From positions 1-64,000 of the forward strand of contig JBMNTB010000004.1 in assembly GCA_050945515.1 (NCBI GenBank): 64,000 bases of DNA, in the 5' to 3' direction. Shown here piece after piece: positions 24,603 through 33,741 of this stretch (its first letter is position 1; every line of letters begins with the position of its first letter). Below the pieces are notes generated by a model. It was given only the letters and a program-made list of their open reading frames with translations, was not told the DNA's origin and made no database searches. This stretch comes from UBA1046 sp050945515. Lineage in GTDB: Bacteria; Bacillota; Clostridia; Saccharofermentanales; DTU023. A program made the translations under genes and the position numbers.

Positions 24603-26459
24603 CTATGCTTCTGTCTCGATACTTTCAAGGGGATGGCGCGGACAATTGTCCGGCAAAGAAACAGTTACCTCGTTACTGCGAATTCTGGTATCCCGCGGCA
24701 GACGGAATTCCTCCCGATAAGATTCGTACATCTTCCTAAAACCGGTACCATCCTGCTTGACCTGTGCCAGATATTCATGTGTATTCAAACCATCAGCATG
24801 AATCTCAATCATGGAGATAGCAATATTGCTGCAGTGATCCGCCACACGCTCCATACTGGTCACCAGATCGGAGAAGATAAAGCCCAGCTCCAGTGTACAA
24901 TCTCCATAAGTCAGCCTGGCAATATGCCTGGCTGTCAACTCATCATTGAGACGGTCAATGACCTCTTCCAGAGGCTCCACCTGTACAGCAATATCGATAT
25001 CGTCCTCCCTTAAAGCAGTTACGGCAAGATTGATACATTTAATCAGTGCCGCCTTATATACTGCCAACTCAGTCCGGGCATTATCCGAGAAACGCATTTT
25101 CTTTTCGTGCATTTCAGCCGCAGCATGGACGAGATGGATGGAGTGATCGGACATTCTTTCCAATTCACTGATATTATGCAGCCAGATGGCGATCGTTTTA
25201 TATTCATATTCTGTCAGCTCACGCGAGGATAACTTGACCATATAGGTACCGAGCCTATCTTCATAGCGATCAACCAGACCCTCCAATGCGGTCACTTCGA
25301 CAAAGCCCTCATGGTTATAATCTTCCAGCATAGCCAGAGCAGCATATAGTCCTTGCAGAGTTTTATCGATCATATCGCTGCCCAGTTTTTTAACCTGCTC
25401 CACGGCCAGAGCGGGTGTCTCCAGGAAGCGCTCATCCAGTAGCTTGAAGCGCTCTTCGATCTGGCTGGCTATTCGATCTTCTTCAGCATCCGGAACCAAT
25501 TTGTGCGTCAGCTTTTCCATTTGATCGACAAAGGGCAGGAACATAATCGTACCGAAAATATTGAAGAGCGAGTGGATGATGGCAATGCCAACCGGAGCTA
25601 TCTCATCGTTTAAGAAACTAAATTTGAAAATTGCATTGAGTGCATAGAATCCAGCGAGAAAGACGCAGGTTCCAATGGTATTAAAAGACAGATGGAAGAT
25701 CGCCACGCGACGGGCATTGCGATTGGCTCCTACGGAAGAAATCAAGGCCGTAACAGTGGTGCCGATATTCTGACCCAAAATGATAGGAATTGCCGCCCCA
25801 TAAGAAACCAGACCGGTGCTAGCCAAGGCCTGCAAGATACCGACCGAGGCAGAAGATGACTGAATAATCGCTGTCAGCACAGCACCGACCAGAACGCCGA
25901 TAATCGGATTGGAAAAGAGTAAAAACAGATTGCGGAAGGCTTCCACTTCGGCCAGGGGTGATACTGAAGCAGACATGGAATCCATGCCGTACATTAAGAT
26001 AGCAAAGCCCAACAAAATTCTGGCGATATTATGTTTTTTCTCATTCTGGGTAAACATGATAAAAATCACGCCGACGATGGCCATGATCGGCGTAAAGGAC
26101 TCAGGATTCAGCATGCGCACTAAGAGATTACTGCTTTCAATGCCAACTAAACTGAGAATCCAAGCAGTGATGGTAGTACCGATATTGGCGCCCATGATGA
26201 CCGGAATCGCATTGCGAAGCCTGATAATACCCGCATTGACCAAGCCAACCAGCATTACGGTTGTAGCGGATGATGACTGGATGATGGCAGTAATGCCTGC
26301 TCCCAGCGCCACCCCTTTAATGCGATTTGAGGTCAGACTTTCCAGTATCGATTGTAATTTTGAGCCCGACAATCTGGTCAGTCCGACACTCATCAGATTC
26401 ATACCGTAGAGAAAGAGTGCCAGACCCCCTACCAGTGACAGAACGCTAAATAAATCCAT
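24603..26459 (-). CDS. Na/Pi cotransporter II-related protein with PhoU-like domain
   Basis: Protein of 618 residues. The first half (about 1-310) is the NptA/YjbB-type Na+-phosphate symporter with two inverted repeats carrying the QSSSATT and QSSSAS motifs. The second half (about 340-590) is a helical PhoU-like domain. Expected role is phosphate uptake or export and phosphate balance at the membrane. Length and architecture are typical. It is the first gene of the minus-strand run toward the ECF S component, 49 bp upstream of it. Confidence 0.92.
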   Translation of the reverse strand: MDLFSVLSLVGGLALFLYGMNLMSVGLTRLSGSKLQSILESLTSNRIKGVALGAGITAIIQSSSATTVMLVGLVNAGIIRLRNAIPVIMGANIGTTITAWILSLVGIESSNLLVRMLNPESFTPIMAIVGVIFIMFTQNEKKHNIARILLGFAILMYGMDSMSASVSPLAEVEAFRNLFLLFSNPIIGVLVGAVLTAIIQSSSASVGILQALASTGLVSYGAAIPIILGQNIGTTVTALISSVGANRNARRVAIFHLSFNTIGTCVFLAGFYALNAIFKFSFLNDEIAPVGIAIIHSLFNIFGTIMFLPFVDQMEKLTHKLVPDAEEDRIASQIEERFKLLDERFLETPALAVEQVKKLGSDMIDKTLQGLYAALAMLEDYNHEGFVEVTALEGLVDRYEDRLGTYMVKLSSRELTEYEYKTIAIWLHNISELERMSDHSIHLVHAAAEMHEKKMRFSDNARTELAVYKAALIKCINLAVTALREDDIDIAVQVEPLEEVIDRLNDELTARHIARLTYGDCTLELGFIFSDLVTSMERVADHCSNIAISMIEIHADGLNTHEYLAQVKQDGTGFRKMYESYREEFRLPRDTRIRSNEVTVSLPDNCPRHPLESIETEA

Positions 26460-26886
26460 GCAACTCCCTCAACAATGCCGCTCAATAATGGTCTCCCTTA
26501 TTCAGCCTGCGCATAGCAAATAATCCCATAAAAAGACGGACGAAAATAATTTCCCCGTCTATTCCCTCTAATAGCTTACACAAAATTAACATTAGTCGCT
26601 AGTCAATTTTACCTGATGCTGATAAAGAATTTACATTTATGGTGAAATCAATCATGAACCGGCCCTGATTGCTTATTGCCTTGATCAAAACTCCTAATCA
26701 ACGGAAACGCAATTGGAATTAAAACAATTAATGAATTATTGCGGCAGCTAATTAAAGGCCGCCAGCGGCAGCTGAAGCGCTTGCGCTCTAAATAGGCTAT
26801 AATTTGGGAATATTCATATAATATAATTAGGGACGGCGGCTGATTGCTGTTCGATTTTGATCATAAACTGACAGGAGCGGGAGATA
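26460..26886. other. 427-bp gap between the phosphate transporter and pheS
   Basis: No reading frame is supported. TATAAT at 26798-26803 or 26817-26822 may be the pheST -10 box, without a good -35. Two short hairpins, GCCGC/GCGGC (26758-26769) and AGCGC/GCGCT (26776-26787), lie side by side upstream of it. I looked for a T-box (GGTGG-type antiterminator motif) and see none. Confidence 0.45.
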
Positions 26887-27924
26887 ATGCAAGAACTACT
26901 GGATAATATGGCACAGAAAGCTTTAGCGGTACTCGGCGAGGTCAAAACCGAGGCTGAGCTGCAAAAAATCACTCAGCAATATCTGGGCAAAAACGGTGAG
27001 CTGACTGCAGTTTTAAAAGGATTGGGAGGGCTGGAACCCGAGGCCAGAAAAACTACCGGCCAGGCAGCCAATCAAGTCAAGCTGATGTTGCAGACAGAGA
27101 TCGAAGCCAAAAAGATTGAACTTAGCAATAATGCCCCGGTTCTCGATCATCAATATGATCTGACTTTGCCCGGGATCAAACCACCGGCCGGCGGCCTGCA
27201 TCCGATTACTCAGATGTGTTACGATCTCAACGATGCTTTTTTATCTCTCGGTTTTGTTCTCTTTGCCGAGGATGAGATCTCCAGCGAATTATTCGCCTTT
27301 GACCATCTCAACTTCCCTCCCGATCATCCGGCCCGGGAATCCATGGACACTTACTGGCTGGCCGGCACAGCAGACCTGTCCGGCGGCTCCAGACTCTGCC
27401 TGCGTCCCCACTTGACCGGAGCCAGTGTCAGATATTTGAAAGCGAATGGTGCGCCGGCACGCTTTGTCTATCCCGGCCGCGTCTACAGGAATGAAGCCAC
27501 TGATGCCCGTCACGAGCGCGCCTTTTTCCAATATGAGGCTTTGATCGTTGAGAAAGATTTTCCCTTTGCTTCCGGACGCTTGCTGATCGACACGATTCTG
27601 GAAAAAGTTTTTGGTCACAAGGTCAAGACCAGAATGCGAGCCGGATTCTTCCCCTTTGTGGAGCCGGGATTTGAGATCGATATGGAATGCCAAGTCTGTG
27701 GCGGCGTCGGCTGCCGTGTCTGCAAAAATGTCGGCTGGATTGAAGTTATGCCCGGCGGCACACCGCATCCGAATGTGTTGCGAGCTGCCGGTCTGAATCC
27801 GCGGGAGTGGAGCGGCTTCTACATTAATATCGGTCTCGACCGGCTGGTAATGATGCGCTATGGCGTCGACGATGTCCGTCTGTTCCACAGCGGTGACCTG
27901 CGCTTCCTGTCGCAGTTCAGTTAA
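26887..27924 (+). CDS. pheS: phenylalanine-tRNA ligase alpha subunit
   Basis: Alpha subunit (345 residues) of the alpha2beta2 phenylalanyl-tRNA synthetase, which charges tRNA-Phe. N-terminal coiled coil (about 1-90) is followed by the class II catalytic core: motif 2 with YPGRVYRNEATDARHE, FFQYEALIVE, and motif 3 with GLDRLVMMRYGVDDVRLF. A CxxC...CxxC pair (CQVCGGVGCRVCKNVGW), common in Bacillota PheS, is present. GGAGCGGGAG lies before the ATG. pheT follows. Confidence 0.95.
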   Translation: MQELLDNMAQKALAVLGEVKTEAELQKITQQYLGKNGELTAVLKGLGGLEPEARKTTGQAANQVKLMLQTEIEAKKIELSNNAPVLDHQYDLTLPGIKPPAGGLHPITQMCYDLNDAFLSLGFVLFAEDEISSELFAFDHLNFPPDHPARESMDTYWLAGTADLSGGSRLCLRPHLTGASVRYLKANGAPARFVYPGRVYRNEATDARHERAFFQYEALIVEKDFPFASGRLLIDTILEKVFGHKVKTRMRAGFFPFVEPGFEIDMECQVCGGVGCRVCKNVGWIEVMPGGTPHPNVLRAAGLNPREWSGFYINIGLDRLVMMRYGVDDVRLFHSGDLRFLSQFS

Positions 27925-28004
27925 AGTGCGGTCCGGATCATAACGCCTTCGTCAAACAATCTGAAACAGAGCCGGGCACAGCCCGTGCAGCAGCTAACAA
28001 TTAA

Positions 28005-28036
28005 AAGGAGGAGGCTGCAGAGCCTTTACAGATATG
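28005..28036 (+). promoter_or_regulatory. pheT ribosome site separated from the start codon by a small hairpin
   Basis: AAGGAGG (28005-28011) ends 22 bases before the pheT ATG (28034), too far for normal initiation. Between them AGGCT (28012-28016) and AGCCT (28021-28025) pair around GCAG. Folding these 14 bases would leave an effective spacing of about 8. This suggests structure-dependent translation of pheT. Confidence 0.55.
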
Positions 28037-30466
28037 AAAATTTCATTGCAGTGGATTGGTGATTATGTTGATTTGAGCGATCTGGCACCGGAAGAGATTG
28101 CATATGAACTGACGATGCGGACGGTCGAGGTGGAGGACATTCATAGCCAGGAGCAGGCATACGAGAAGATTGTTGTCGGCCTGATCCGCGAGCTGAAGCC
28201 GCATCCCAATGCCGATAAGCTCCGAATTGCAGTGGTCGATGTCGGCGCTGAGGAAGAGGCCACGATTGTCTGCGGGGGCAGCAATCTCTATGAGGGGCAG
28301 CGGGTGGTAGTCGCACTGCCGGGATCATATGTGAAATGGCATGGCGAAGGCGAACCCGTTGAGATCCGCAGCACTAAGTTGAGAGGCGTTGCGAGTGCTG
28401 GAATGATCTGTGCTTCTGAAGAGCTGGAATTGGAAGAACTGTTTCCGGCCCACAGCGAAGCAGAGATTATCGATCTCAAGGATTTTGATCTGTCTGCCGG
28501 CATGCCTCTGGCTCAGGCACTGCAACTGAATGATGTGATTTTAGAGATCGACAATAAATCGCTGACCAACCGCCCTGATCTCTGGGGGCATTACGGTATC
28601 GCCCGCGAACTGGCTGCTATTTTCAAACGGGACCTAAAACCCCTGTCCGAGTTCAAATTAGACCCGGCGCTGCGGGATAATGCAGCGGCTCTGCCGATTA
28701 CCATAGAGGCTCCTCAGCGCTGTTCACGCTATGCCGGCTTGATCTTCAGCGGTGTTGATTCCCGCCCGGCACCCTTCTGGATGCAGGCCCGACTGCATGC
28801 CGCCGGCATGAGTCCGCACAATTGCCTGATCGATATCACCAACTATGTCATGCTGGCAACCGGCAATCCGACACATGGCTTTGACCGCCGCTTTGTAGAA
28901 AACGAGATTATTGTCAGAGAGGCCAGATCCGGCGAAACACTGGAATTGCTGGACGAAACCTTTCTGGAGCTGACTACGGAGGATCTGGTGATCTGTGATG
29001 CCGTAGAACCGATGGCGCTGGCCGGCATCAAAGGCGGCAAAAAAGACTCCCTGCATGATGACACCACAGAGCTGGTGCTGGAGGTGGCGACCTTTGATGC
29101 CCTGAGCATCAGACAGACTGCCCAGCGCTTTAATGTCCGTACCGAAGCTTCGGCCCGCTTCGAAAAAGCTTTGGATACTCAGCGGGTTGACCGGGCGATC
29201 GCTCTGGCCTGCGACCTGATCTTTGAGTATTTCCCGCAAGCGAAGTTGCTGGGCTTTTCGGATGCCGTCACCGATACAACTGAAGCCGCAACCATCGAAG
29301 TCGAGATCGAGGATTTGACCAGGAGCCTGGGGCAGGAAGTGTCCTCCCGGGAAGTAAAGGCTCTGCTGACTGACCTGGGCTTTGAGGTCAGCGGTACTTC
29401 CGTACTAACAGTCACGGCTCCGAGTTGGCGCTCCACCGGCGATATTGAAGAATTCTGCGATATCGTGGAGGAAGTGGCGCGTCTGATAGGCTACGAGAAC
29501 TTTAACTTTATTCCGCCGCGGGTGACACTGGAGAAAGCAGTCAAACAGGATCACTTTGCCCTGGAGAGAAGAATCCGCGAATATTTGGCTTTCCGTTGCG
29601 GCTTCCGGGAAATTTTTACTTATCCCTGGGTAGCAGATGATCTGTTGGCAGCCACAGGAATTGATGCTGACGAAATGCTGAGCCTGGAGCAGCCGCCTGC
29701 GCCGGACCAAGCCAGGCTAAGATCGAGCTTGGTACCGGGTCTGCTGGGCAATGCCAGGGCCAATCTGCGCTATGTCGATGATCTGCGGGTATTCGAGCTG
29801 GCTCAGGTATTTCGGTCCGGACAGACGGTCGTTTCCGATCCTGCTGAGAAACTGCCCCGCCAAGAGCTCAATTTGGCCGCTGCTATCGTTGACGGCAGCG
29901 ACAGAGGTGTTGAAATTTTCCGTGAGCTCAAGGGTGTACTGGAAGAGCTGCCCCGCTATACCGGCGCTGAGCCTTTTAGTTTCAGCTCTGTCCGAAAACC
30001 AAGCTGGGCAGATGATGCAGTCTGGTTGAATCTGACCACTGCCACCGGCAATATTATCGGCAATCTGGGACTTGTATCCAGGAAAGCTCTGAATGGCGCC
30101 AATATCAAGAGAGTACAGATGGCAGTCTGTGAATTGTATCTGAATAAATTGCTGCCTTTGCCTAGCAGAGACAATATCTACCAGCCTCTGCCCCACTACC
30201 CGCTGGTCGAGGAAGACTTTGCGCTGGTAATTGACGAGACAGTATCCTGGGAACAGATCAGTGCGATTGTGGCACCCATGGTCCGCGATCTGTACTTCGT
30301 CGAAGAATACCGCGGCGCTCAGATCCCGGCCGGAAAAAAGTCATTGCTCTTCCATGTCCTGCTGGGATCAGATCAGGCGACCCTCTCGACAGAACAGATA
30401 GCCGGCAAGCGCGCTGCCATCATCAAACAACTCAATAAGCATCTGGGAGCAGAACTGCGTCAATAA
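28034..30466 (+). CDS. pheT: phenylalanine-tRNA ligase beta subunit
   Basis: Beta subunit of 810 residues. The start MKISLQWIGDYVDLSDL is canonical. An N-terminal tRNA-binding/EMAP-like domain (about 40-150; VGLIRELKPHPNADKLRI) is followed by B5 and editing (B3/4) regions and the catalytic-like domain. A C-terminal FDX anticodon-binding domain (about 715-810; PLPHYPLVEEDFALVIDE) ends the protein. Length is normal. It is 109 bp after pheS, on one transcript. See the separate ribosome-site entry for its odd leader. Confidence 0.95.
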   Translation: MKISLQWIGDYVDLSDLAPEEIAYELTMRTVEVEDIHSQEQAYEKIVVGLIRELKPHPNADKLRIAVVDVGAEEEATIVCGGSNLYEGQRVVVALPGSYVKWHGEGEPVEIRSTKLRGVASAGMICASEELELEELFPAHSEAEIIDLKDFDLSAGMPLAQALQLNDVILEIDNKSLTNRPDLWGHYGIARELAAIFKRDLKPLSEFKLDPALRDNAAALPITIEAPQRCSRYAGLIFSGVDSRPAPFWMQARLHAAGMSPHNCLIDITNYVMLATGNPTHGFDRRFVENEIIVREARSGETLELLDETFLELTTEDLVICDAVEPMALAGIKGGKKDSLHDDTTELVLEVATFDALSIRQTAQRFNVRTEASARFEKALDTQRVDRAIALACDLIFEYFPQAKLLGFSDAVTDTTEAATIEVEIEDLTRSLGQEVSSREVKALLTDLGFEVSGTSVLTVTAPSWRSTGDIEEFCDIVEEVARLIGYENFNFIPPRVTLEKAVKQDHFALERRIREYLAFRCGFREIFTYPWVADDLLAATGIDADEMLSLEQPPAPDQARLRSSLVPGLLGNARANLRYVDDLRVFELAQVFRSGQTVVSDPAEKLPRQELNLAAAIVDGSDRGVEIFRELKGVLEELPRYTGAEPFSFSSVRKPSWADDAVWLNLTTATGNIIGNLGLVSRKALNGANIKRVQMAVCELYLNKLLPLPSRDNIYQPLPHYPLVEEDFALVIDETVSWEQISAIVAPMVRDLYFVEEYRGAQIPAGKKSLLFHVLLGSDQATLSTEQIAGKRAAIIKQLNKHLGAELRQ

Positions 30467-30492
30467 CCAACCCAATAATCCAGTCATACTCA

Positions 30493-30522
30493 AAGGCTTC
30501 ATCAAACCGCAAGCCTTATCTT
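30493..30522 (+). terminator. probable terminator of pheST
   Basis: AAGGCTT (30493-30499) and AAGCCTT (30511-30517) pair around an 11-base loop, followed by ATCTT. The U-run is weak. Confidence 0.45.
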
Positions 30523-30644
30523 AACACTTGGGTTTAATAATAATAGACTCTATTCATTGAATACAAAGCAGACGATTCGGTACATTGACTTCTGCTGTAA
30601 GGTTCGAGTAAAATAAAGTTACACTTTAGTTTCCTCGAAAGAAG

Positions 30645-31880
30645 GTGCTTGAATTGTATATTCAGCGACATTTGGAAGGACAAGTTCTTGATGCCTCTCG
30701 CCATTATCCTGTAGTCATGGTCTGCGGACAACGTCAGGTAGGTAAATCTACCATGCTGAATCATCTCAGAGAGCCGGAACGTGGTTATGTTACCTTGGAC
30801 GATGGCAACGCGCGTCGCCTCGCAACAACCGACCCCGCGCTGTTCTTTGAGACCTATGGCTATCCGCTCCTCATTGACGAGTTTCAACGTGCTCCTTCGA
30901 TTCTGTTGGAAATGAAGAATATAGTCGATAAGAAAGCTCTCAGCGGCGAGGACAATAGCGGTATGTTCTGGCTCACAGGTTCACAAAAATTCAGAATGAT
31001 GAATGACGTTTCCGAGTCATTGGCCGGTCGGATCGCTGTCTTTGATCTGTCCAGTCTTTCCGCTGCGGAGATTGAAGGGCGTCCGGCTGCAATTTTTCGT
31101 CCCGATTTGAAATCCCTGCGGGAACGACTGAAATACAGCAAGAAAAAAACCGTCCGCGAAGTGTATGAAGATATTTTTCACGGCGGAATGCCTAAGCTGC
31201 GCTCTACCGAGCTTGACCGGGATCGTTTCTATATGGACTACGTAAACACTTACATCGAGAGAGATATTAGGGATTTGGCACAGGTCGGTAAACTCAGCGA
31301 GTTTTATGACTTCTTAGTCTATATGGCTGCAAGAACCGGTCAGGAGCTGAAATATGGTGATATCGCAGGTGCAATCGGCGTTTCCGCGCCGACAGCCAAG
31401 TCCTGGATATCTATCTTAGAAAGTTCCGGCGTTATATTTATTCTGCGCCCTTACTATTCCAACCTTACCAAGCGCCTGGTCAAAACCCCCAAGGTGTTTT
31501 TCATGGATACCGGATTAGCAGCGTACCTTTGCAGATGGCCAAATGCCGCAACTTTAGAAAGCGGAGCTATGGACGGAGCCTTCTTCGAGACCTACGCAGT
31601 TTCAGAAATCGTCAAAAGCTACTACAATGCAGGCAAACCTGTCGATCTGTTCTACTACCGGGACATTGACAAAAAAGAAATAGATCTCCTTATCGTCGAA
31701 GGTGACAAAATATATCCTATCGAAATCAAGAAAAGCAAGCAGCCTTCCAAACCAGACAAGAATTTCGGCGTCCTTCAGCAATTCGATATGGAAGTTCAGC
31801 CAGGCATTGTTCTATGTATGAGCGATGAACTTGTCCCATACAACCGTGAATCATGGTACTGTCCGATAAGCGTTCTGTAA
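30645..31880 (+). CDS. ATP-binding protein, AAA_14/DUF4143 family
   Basis: Protein of 411 residues with an N-terminal AAA ATPase (Walker A GQRQVGKST, Walker B LLIDEFQRAP, sensor-like FWLTGSQKFRMM). The C-terminal DUF4143 part contains a nuclease-like pattern KKEIDLLIVEG...YPIEIKKSK, reminiscent of PD-(D/E)xK folds. The family is abundant in gut anaerobes, often in variable genomic regions, with no settled function. The GTG start lies right after AGAAGG; a TTG three codons later would have better spacing. It opens an accessory-looking stretch. Confidence 0.85.
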   Translation: MLELYIQRHLEGQVLDASRHYPVVMVCGQRQVGKSTMLNHLREPERGYVTLDDGNARRLATTDPALFFETYGYPLLIDEFQRAPSILLEMKNIVDKKALSGEDNSGMFWLTGSQKFRMMNDVSESLAGRIAVFDLSSLSAAEIEGRPAAIFRPDLKSLRERLKYSKKKTVREVYEDIFHGGMPKLRSTELDRDRFYMDYVNTYIERDIRDLAQVGKLSEFYDFLVYMAARTGQELKYGDIAGAIGVSAPTAKSWISILESSGVIFILRPYYSNLTKRLVKTPKVFFMDTGLAAYLCRWPNAATLESGAMDGAFFETYAVSEIVKSYYNAGKPVDLFYYRDIDKKEIDLLIVEGDKIYPIEIKKSKQPSKPDKNFGVLQQFDMEVQPGIVLCMSDELVPYNRESWYCPISVL

Positions 31881-31990
31881 AGCCAGTTCAAGTAAGCAAC
31901 CGGCGAAATGAATACAAGGCTTGACTTTATTATGTAGCCGCGCGGCAGTTGCGCCCTAGGACATAGAAGAAAGAGTCGGAGGGAGAGAAG

Positions 31991-32944
31991 ATGGATCAAA
32001 AGCTATTGGAAATTAGCGATGACTGGCTGAAATACGCAATTCGTCTTAACCTGGGGCATGAGCCTAAGGACAATCTGGTTGAAATCAGAAATGCGGCGCT
32101 GGCTGACAGCCGTATAAAAAGATACCTTTCAGATATGGCTAACTTTCACAAAACCTTAGTAACAAATCATAAAAATCCCGATTTGCCGATACAAAAACTG
32201 CTATTCCTGCTTGACCTCGGATTTGATATAGAAGTCCCGGAAATCAAAGTCGCCATTGATGAAATTCTAAAGCACCGGGACGAGCACGGTATTTACCAGT
32301 CTATGACCAATGTGCCCAAGCATTTTGGCGGTACCGGTAAAAATGTATTCAGCTGGTGTCTGTGCGACGCGCCCTTGCTTTTGCTCGCTCTGCTAAAGGC
32401 TGGTATGGATTATCATGAATGCATCAAGCCCGGTGTTGACTATCTGGTATCCTTATGCCGTGATAACGGCTTCCCTTGTGCCGTCTCACCCGAGCTGGGC
32501 AAGTTTCGCGGACCGGGGAAAAAGGATGACTGTTGTCCATATGCGACGCTGATCATGACCGATTTATTATCGTATATCCCGGAATATAGGGATTCACAAG
32601 TTGCCACCACTTCTGTAAAAGCATTGCTGAATCTGTGGGAAAACAGCCTTAATCAGCATCCGTACATGTTCTACATGGGCACGGACTTCCGTAAGATGAA
32701 AGCACCTTCGTGCTGGTATGATATTGTCAGCGTGACCGGAGTTCTGAGTAAATATCGGTCTGTGCGAGATGACCCGCGTTTTCTTGAAATGATTAAACAC
32801 ATAAAGGAAAAACAAGATAAAAATGGTCTTTTTACACCAGAATCAGCATACCAAAAATTAAAGGACTGGGATTTTGGGCAGAAAAAAGTTCCGTCTCCTT
32901 ATTTAACATACCTGTGCTATTTAATTTTTGAGCGTTTGGAATAG
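31991..32944 (+). CDS. conserved hypothetical protein, possible alpha/alpha-toroid (prenyltransferase/terpene cyclase-like) repeat protein
   Basis: Protein of 317 residues, mostly helical, no signal peptide. Repeated blocks of the type GVDYLVSLCRDNGFPCAV and IKHIKEKQDKNGLFTPES resemble the 'length x residues, then D/N-G' repeats of alpha/alpha-toroids. Two adjacent Cys and a WCLCD segment could bind metal. I do not recognise a defined family and assign no reaction. GGAGGGAG lies a few bases before the ATG. Confidence 0.65.
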   Translation: MDQKLLEISDDWLKYAIRLNLGHEPKDNLVEIRNAALADSRIKRYLSDMANFHKTLVTNHKNPDLPIQKLLFLLDLGFDIEVPEIKVAIDEILKHRDEHGIYQSMTNVPKHFGGTGKNVFSWCLCDAPLLLLALLKAGMDYHECIKPGVDYLVSLCRDNGFPCAVSPELGKFRGPGKKDDCCPYATLIMTDLLSYIPEYRDSQVATTSVKALLNLWENSLNQHPYMFYMGTDFRKMKAPSCWYDIVSVTGVLSKYRSVRDDPRFLEMIKHIKEKQDKNGLFTPESAYQKLKDWDFGQKKVPSPYLTYLCYLIFERLE

Positions 32945-33088
32945 CTGACATGAAAAAAGCAACCTACATTTGATTTCGTAGAGTGGCCTTGTATATGGCC
33001 GGATCTCTATTTGCTTACATCCGCCGTCACAACAAACTTCTACATCCGTCAAGGGTATTTGCGAGATCTTTCGCACACGGCGATGAAC

Positions 33089-33114
33089 GAGGACGAAGTT
33101 TGAGGACGAAGTTT
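33089..33114 (+). repeat. 13-bp tandem repeat, two copies
   Basis: GAGGACGAAGTTT occurs at 33089-33101 and again, perfectly, at 33102-33114. It lies in the 288-bp gap between the toroid-like gene and the alkyltransferase-like gene. A minus-strand frame of 87 codons runs through this gap, but it has no recognisable domain or ribosome site and is not annotated. Confidence 0.7.
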
Positions 33115-33232
33115 TTATTAGACTTTTAAAATAGTCTTTATTGAGAAACAAATAAACCTCGGGGATTTTCCCAAACTGTCTCATTGCATAGCCCAGGTAA
33201 TGTCATTATTCTTGGATCAGGAGGTAAATATT

Positions 33233-33712
33233 ATGGCTAATGAAGACAGAAAAGATTTTAATGCTATGTTGCATGATCGTAAAGATATGCCTAAATTTCA
33301 AACGATCACGGATAAGACAAGTATTGAAAAATATGGTGGGGATCGAATGTACTTTGCTCCTCCAATTGACTATGATGCCATCATGAAAATGATACCGTAC
33401 GGAAAAGTTATCACTGTCGGAAAAATTCGCGAGCATTTTGCGACTAAATCAGGCGCCGACTTCACAGAACCAATTACAGCTGGTGTTTTTGTGTCTATTG
33501 CTGCCTGGGCAAGTCATCAAAGGACAGATGACAAAACTCCTTTCTGGAGGACTCTGAAAGCAAATGGTGAGCTGAATGAGAAATATCCGGGTGGTGCCAT
33601 GGCACAAAAAGAGAAACTGGAAGCAGAGGGACATACGATAATTCAAAAAGGTAGAAAAAACATAAGATACTTTGTTAAAGATTATGAGCGCGTTCTTTTT
33701 GCACTAAAATGA
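33233..33712 (+). CDS. alkyltransferase-like (MGMT-family) protein without active-site Cys
   Basis: Protein of 159 residues. The O6-alkylguanine alkyltransferase winged-helix core is visible as IPYGKVITVGKIREHF, TAGVFVSIAAWA and the later NGELNEKYPGG...KEKLEAEG. The catalytic PCHR motif is replaced by PFWR, so it cannot transfer alkyl groups. Such alkyltransferase-like proteins bind alkylated bases and route them to nucleotide excision repair. The ATG at 33233 follows CAGGAGG with good spacing; an upstream in-frame ATG at 33200 lacks it. It precedes the DUF5714 gene by 29 bp. Confidence 0.72.
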   Translation: MANEDRKDFNAMLHDRKDMPKFQTITDKTSIEKYGGDRMYFAPPIDYDAIMKMIPYGKVITVGKIREHFATKSGADFTEPITAGVFVSIAAWASHQRTDDKTPFWRTLKANGELNEKYPGGAMAQKEKLEAEGHTIIQKGRKNIRYFVKDYERVLFALK

Positions 33713-33741
33713 TTTAATAGTGATTTGCGGAGGAATTAGTC

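Noticed and set aside
26460..26886. T-box leader for pheST
   Set aside because: No T-box motif or specifier-stem pattern could be found; only short hairpins.
32921..33184. 87-codon minus-strand gene in the gap before the alkyltransferase-like gene
   Set aside because: No ribosome site or known domain, and part of it is the 13-bp tandem repeat; kept only as a curiosity.
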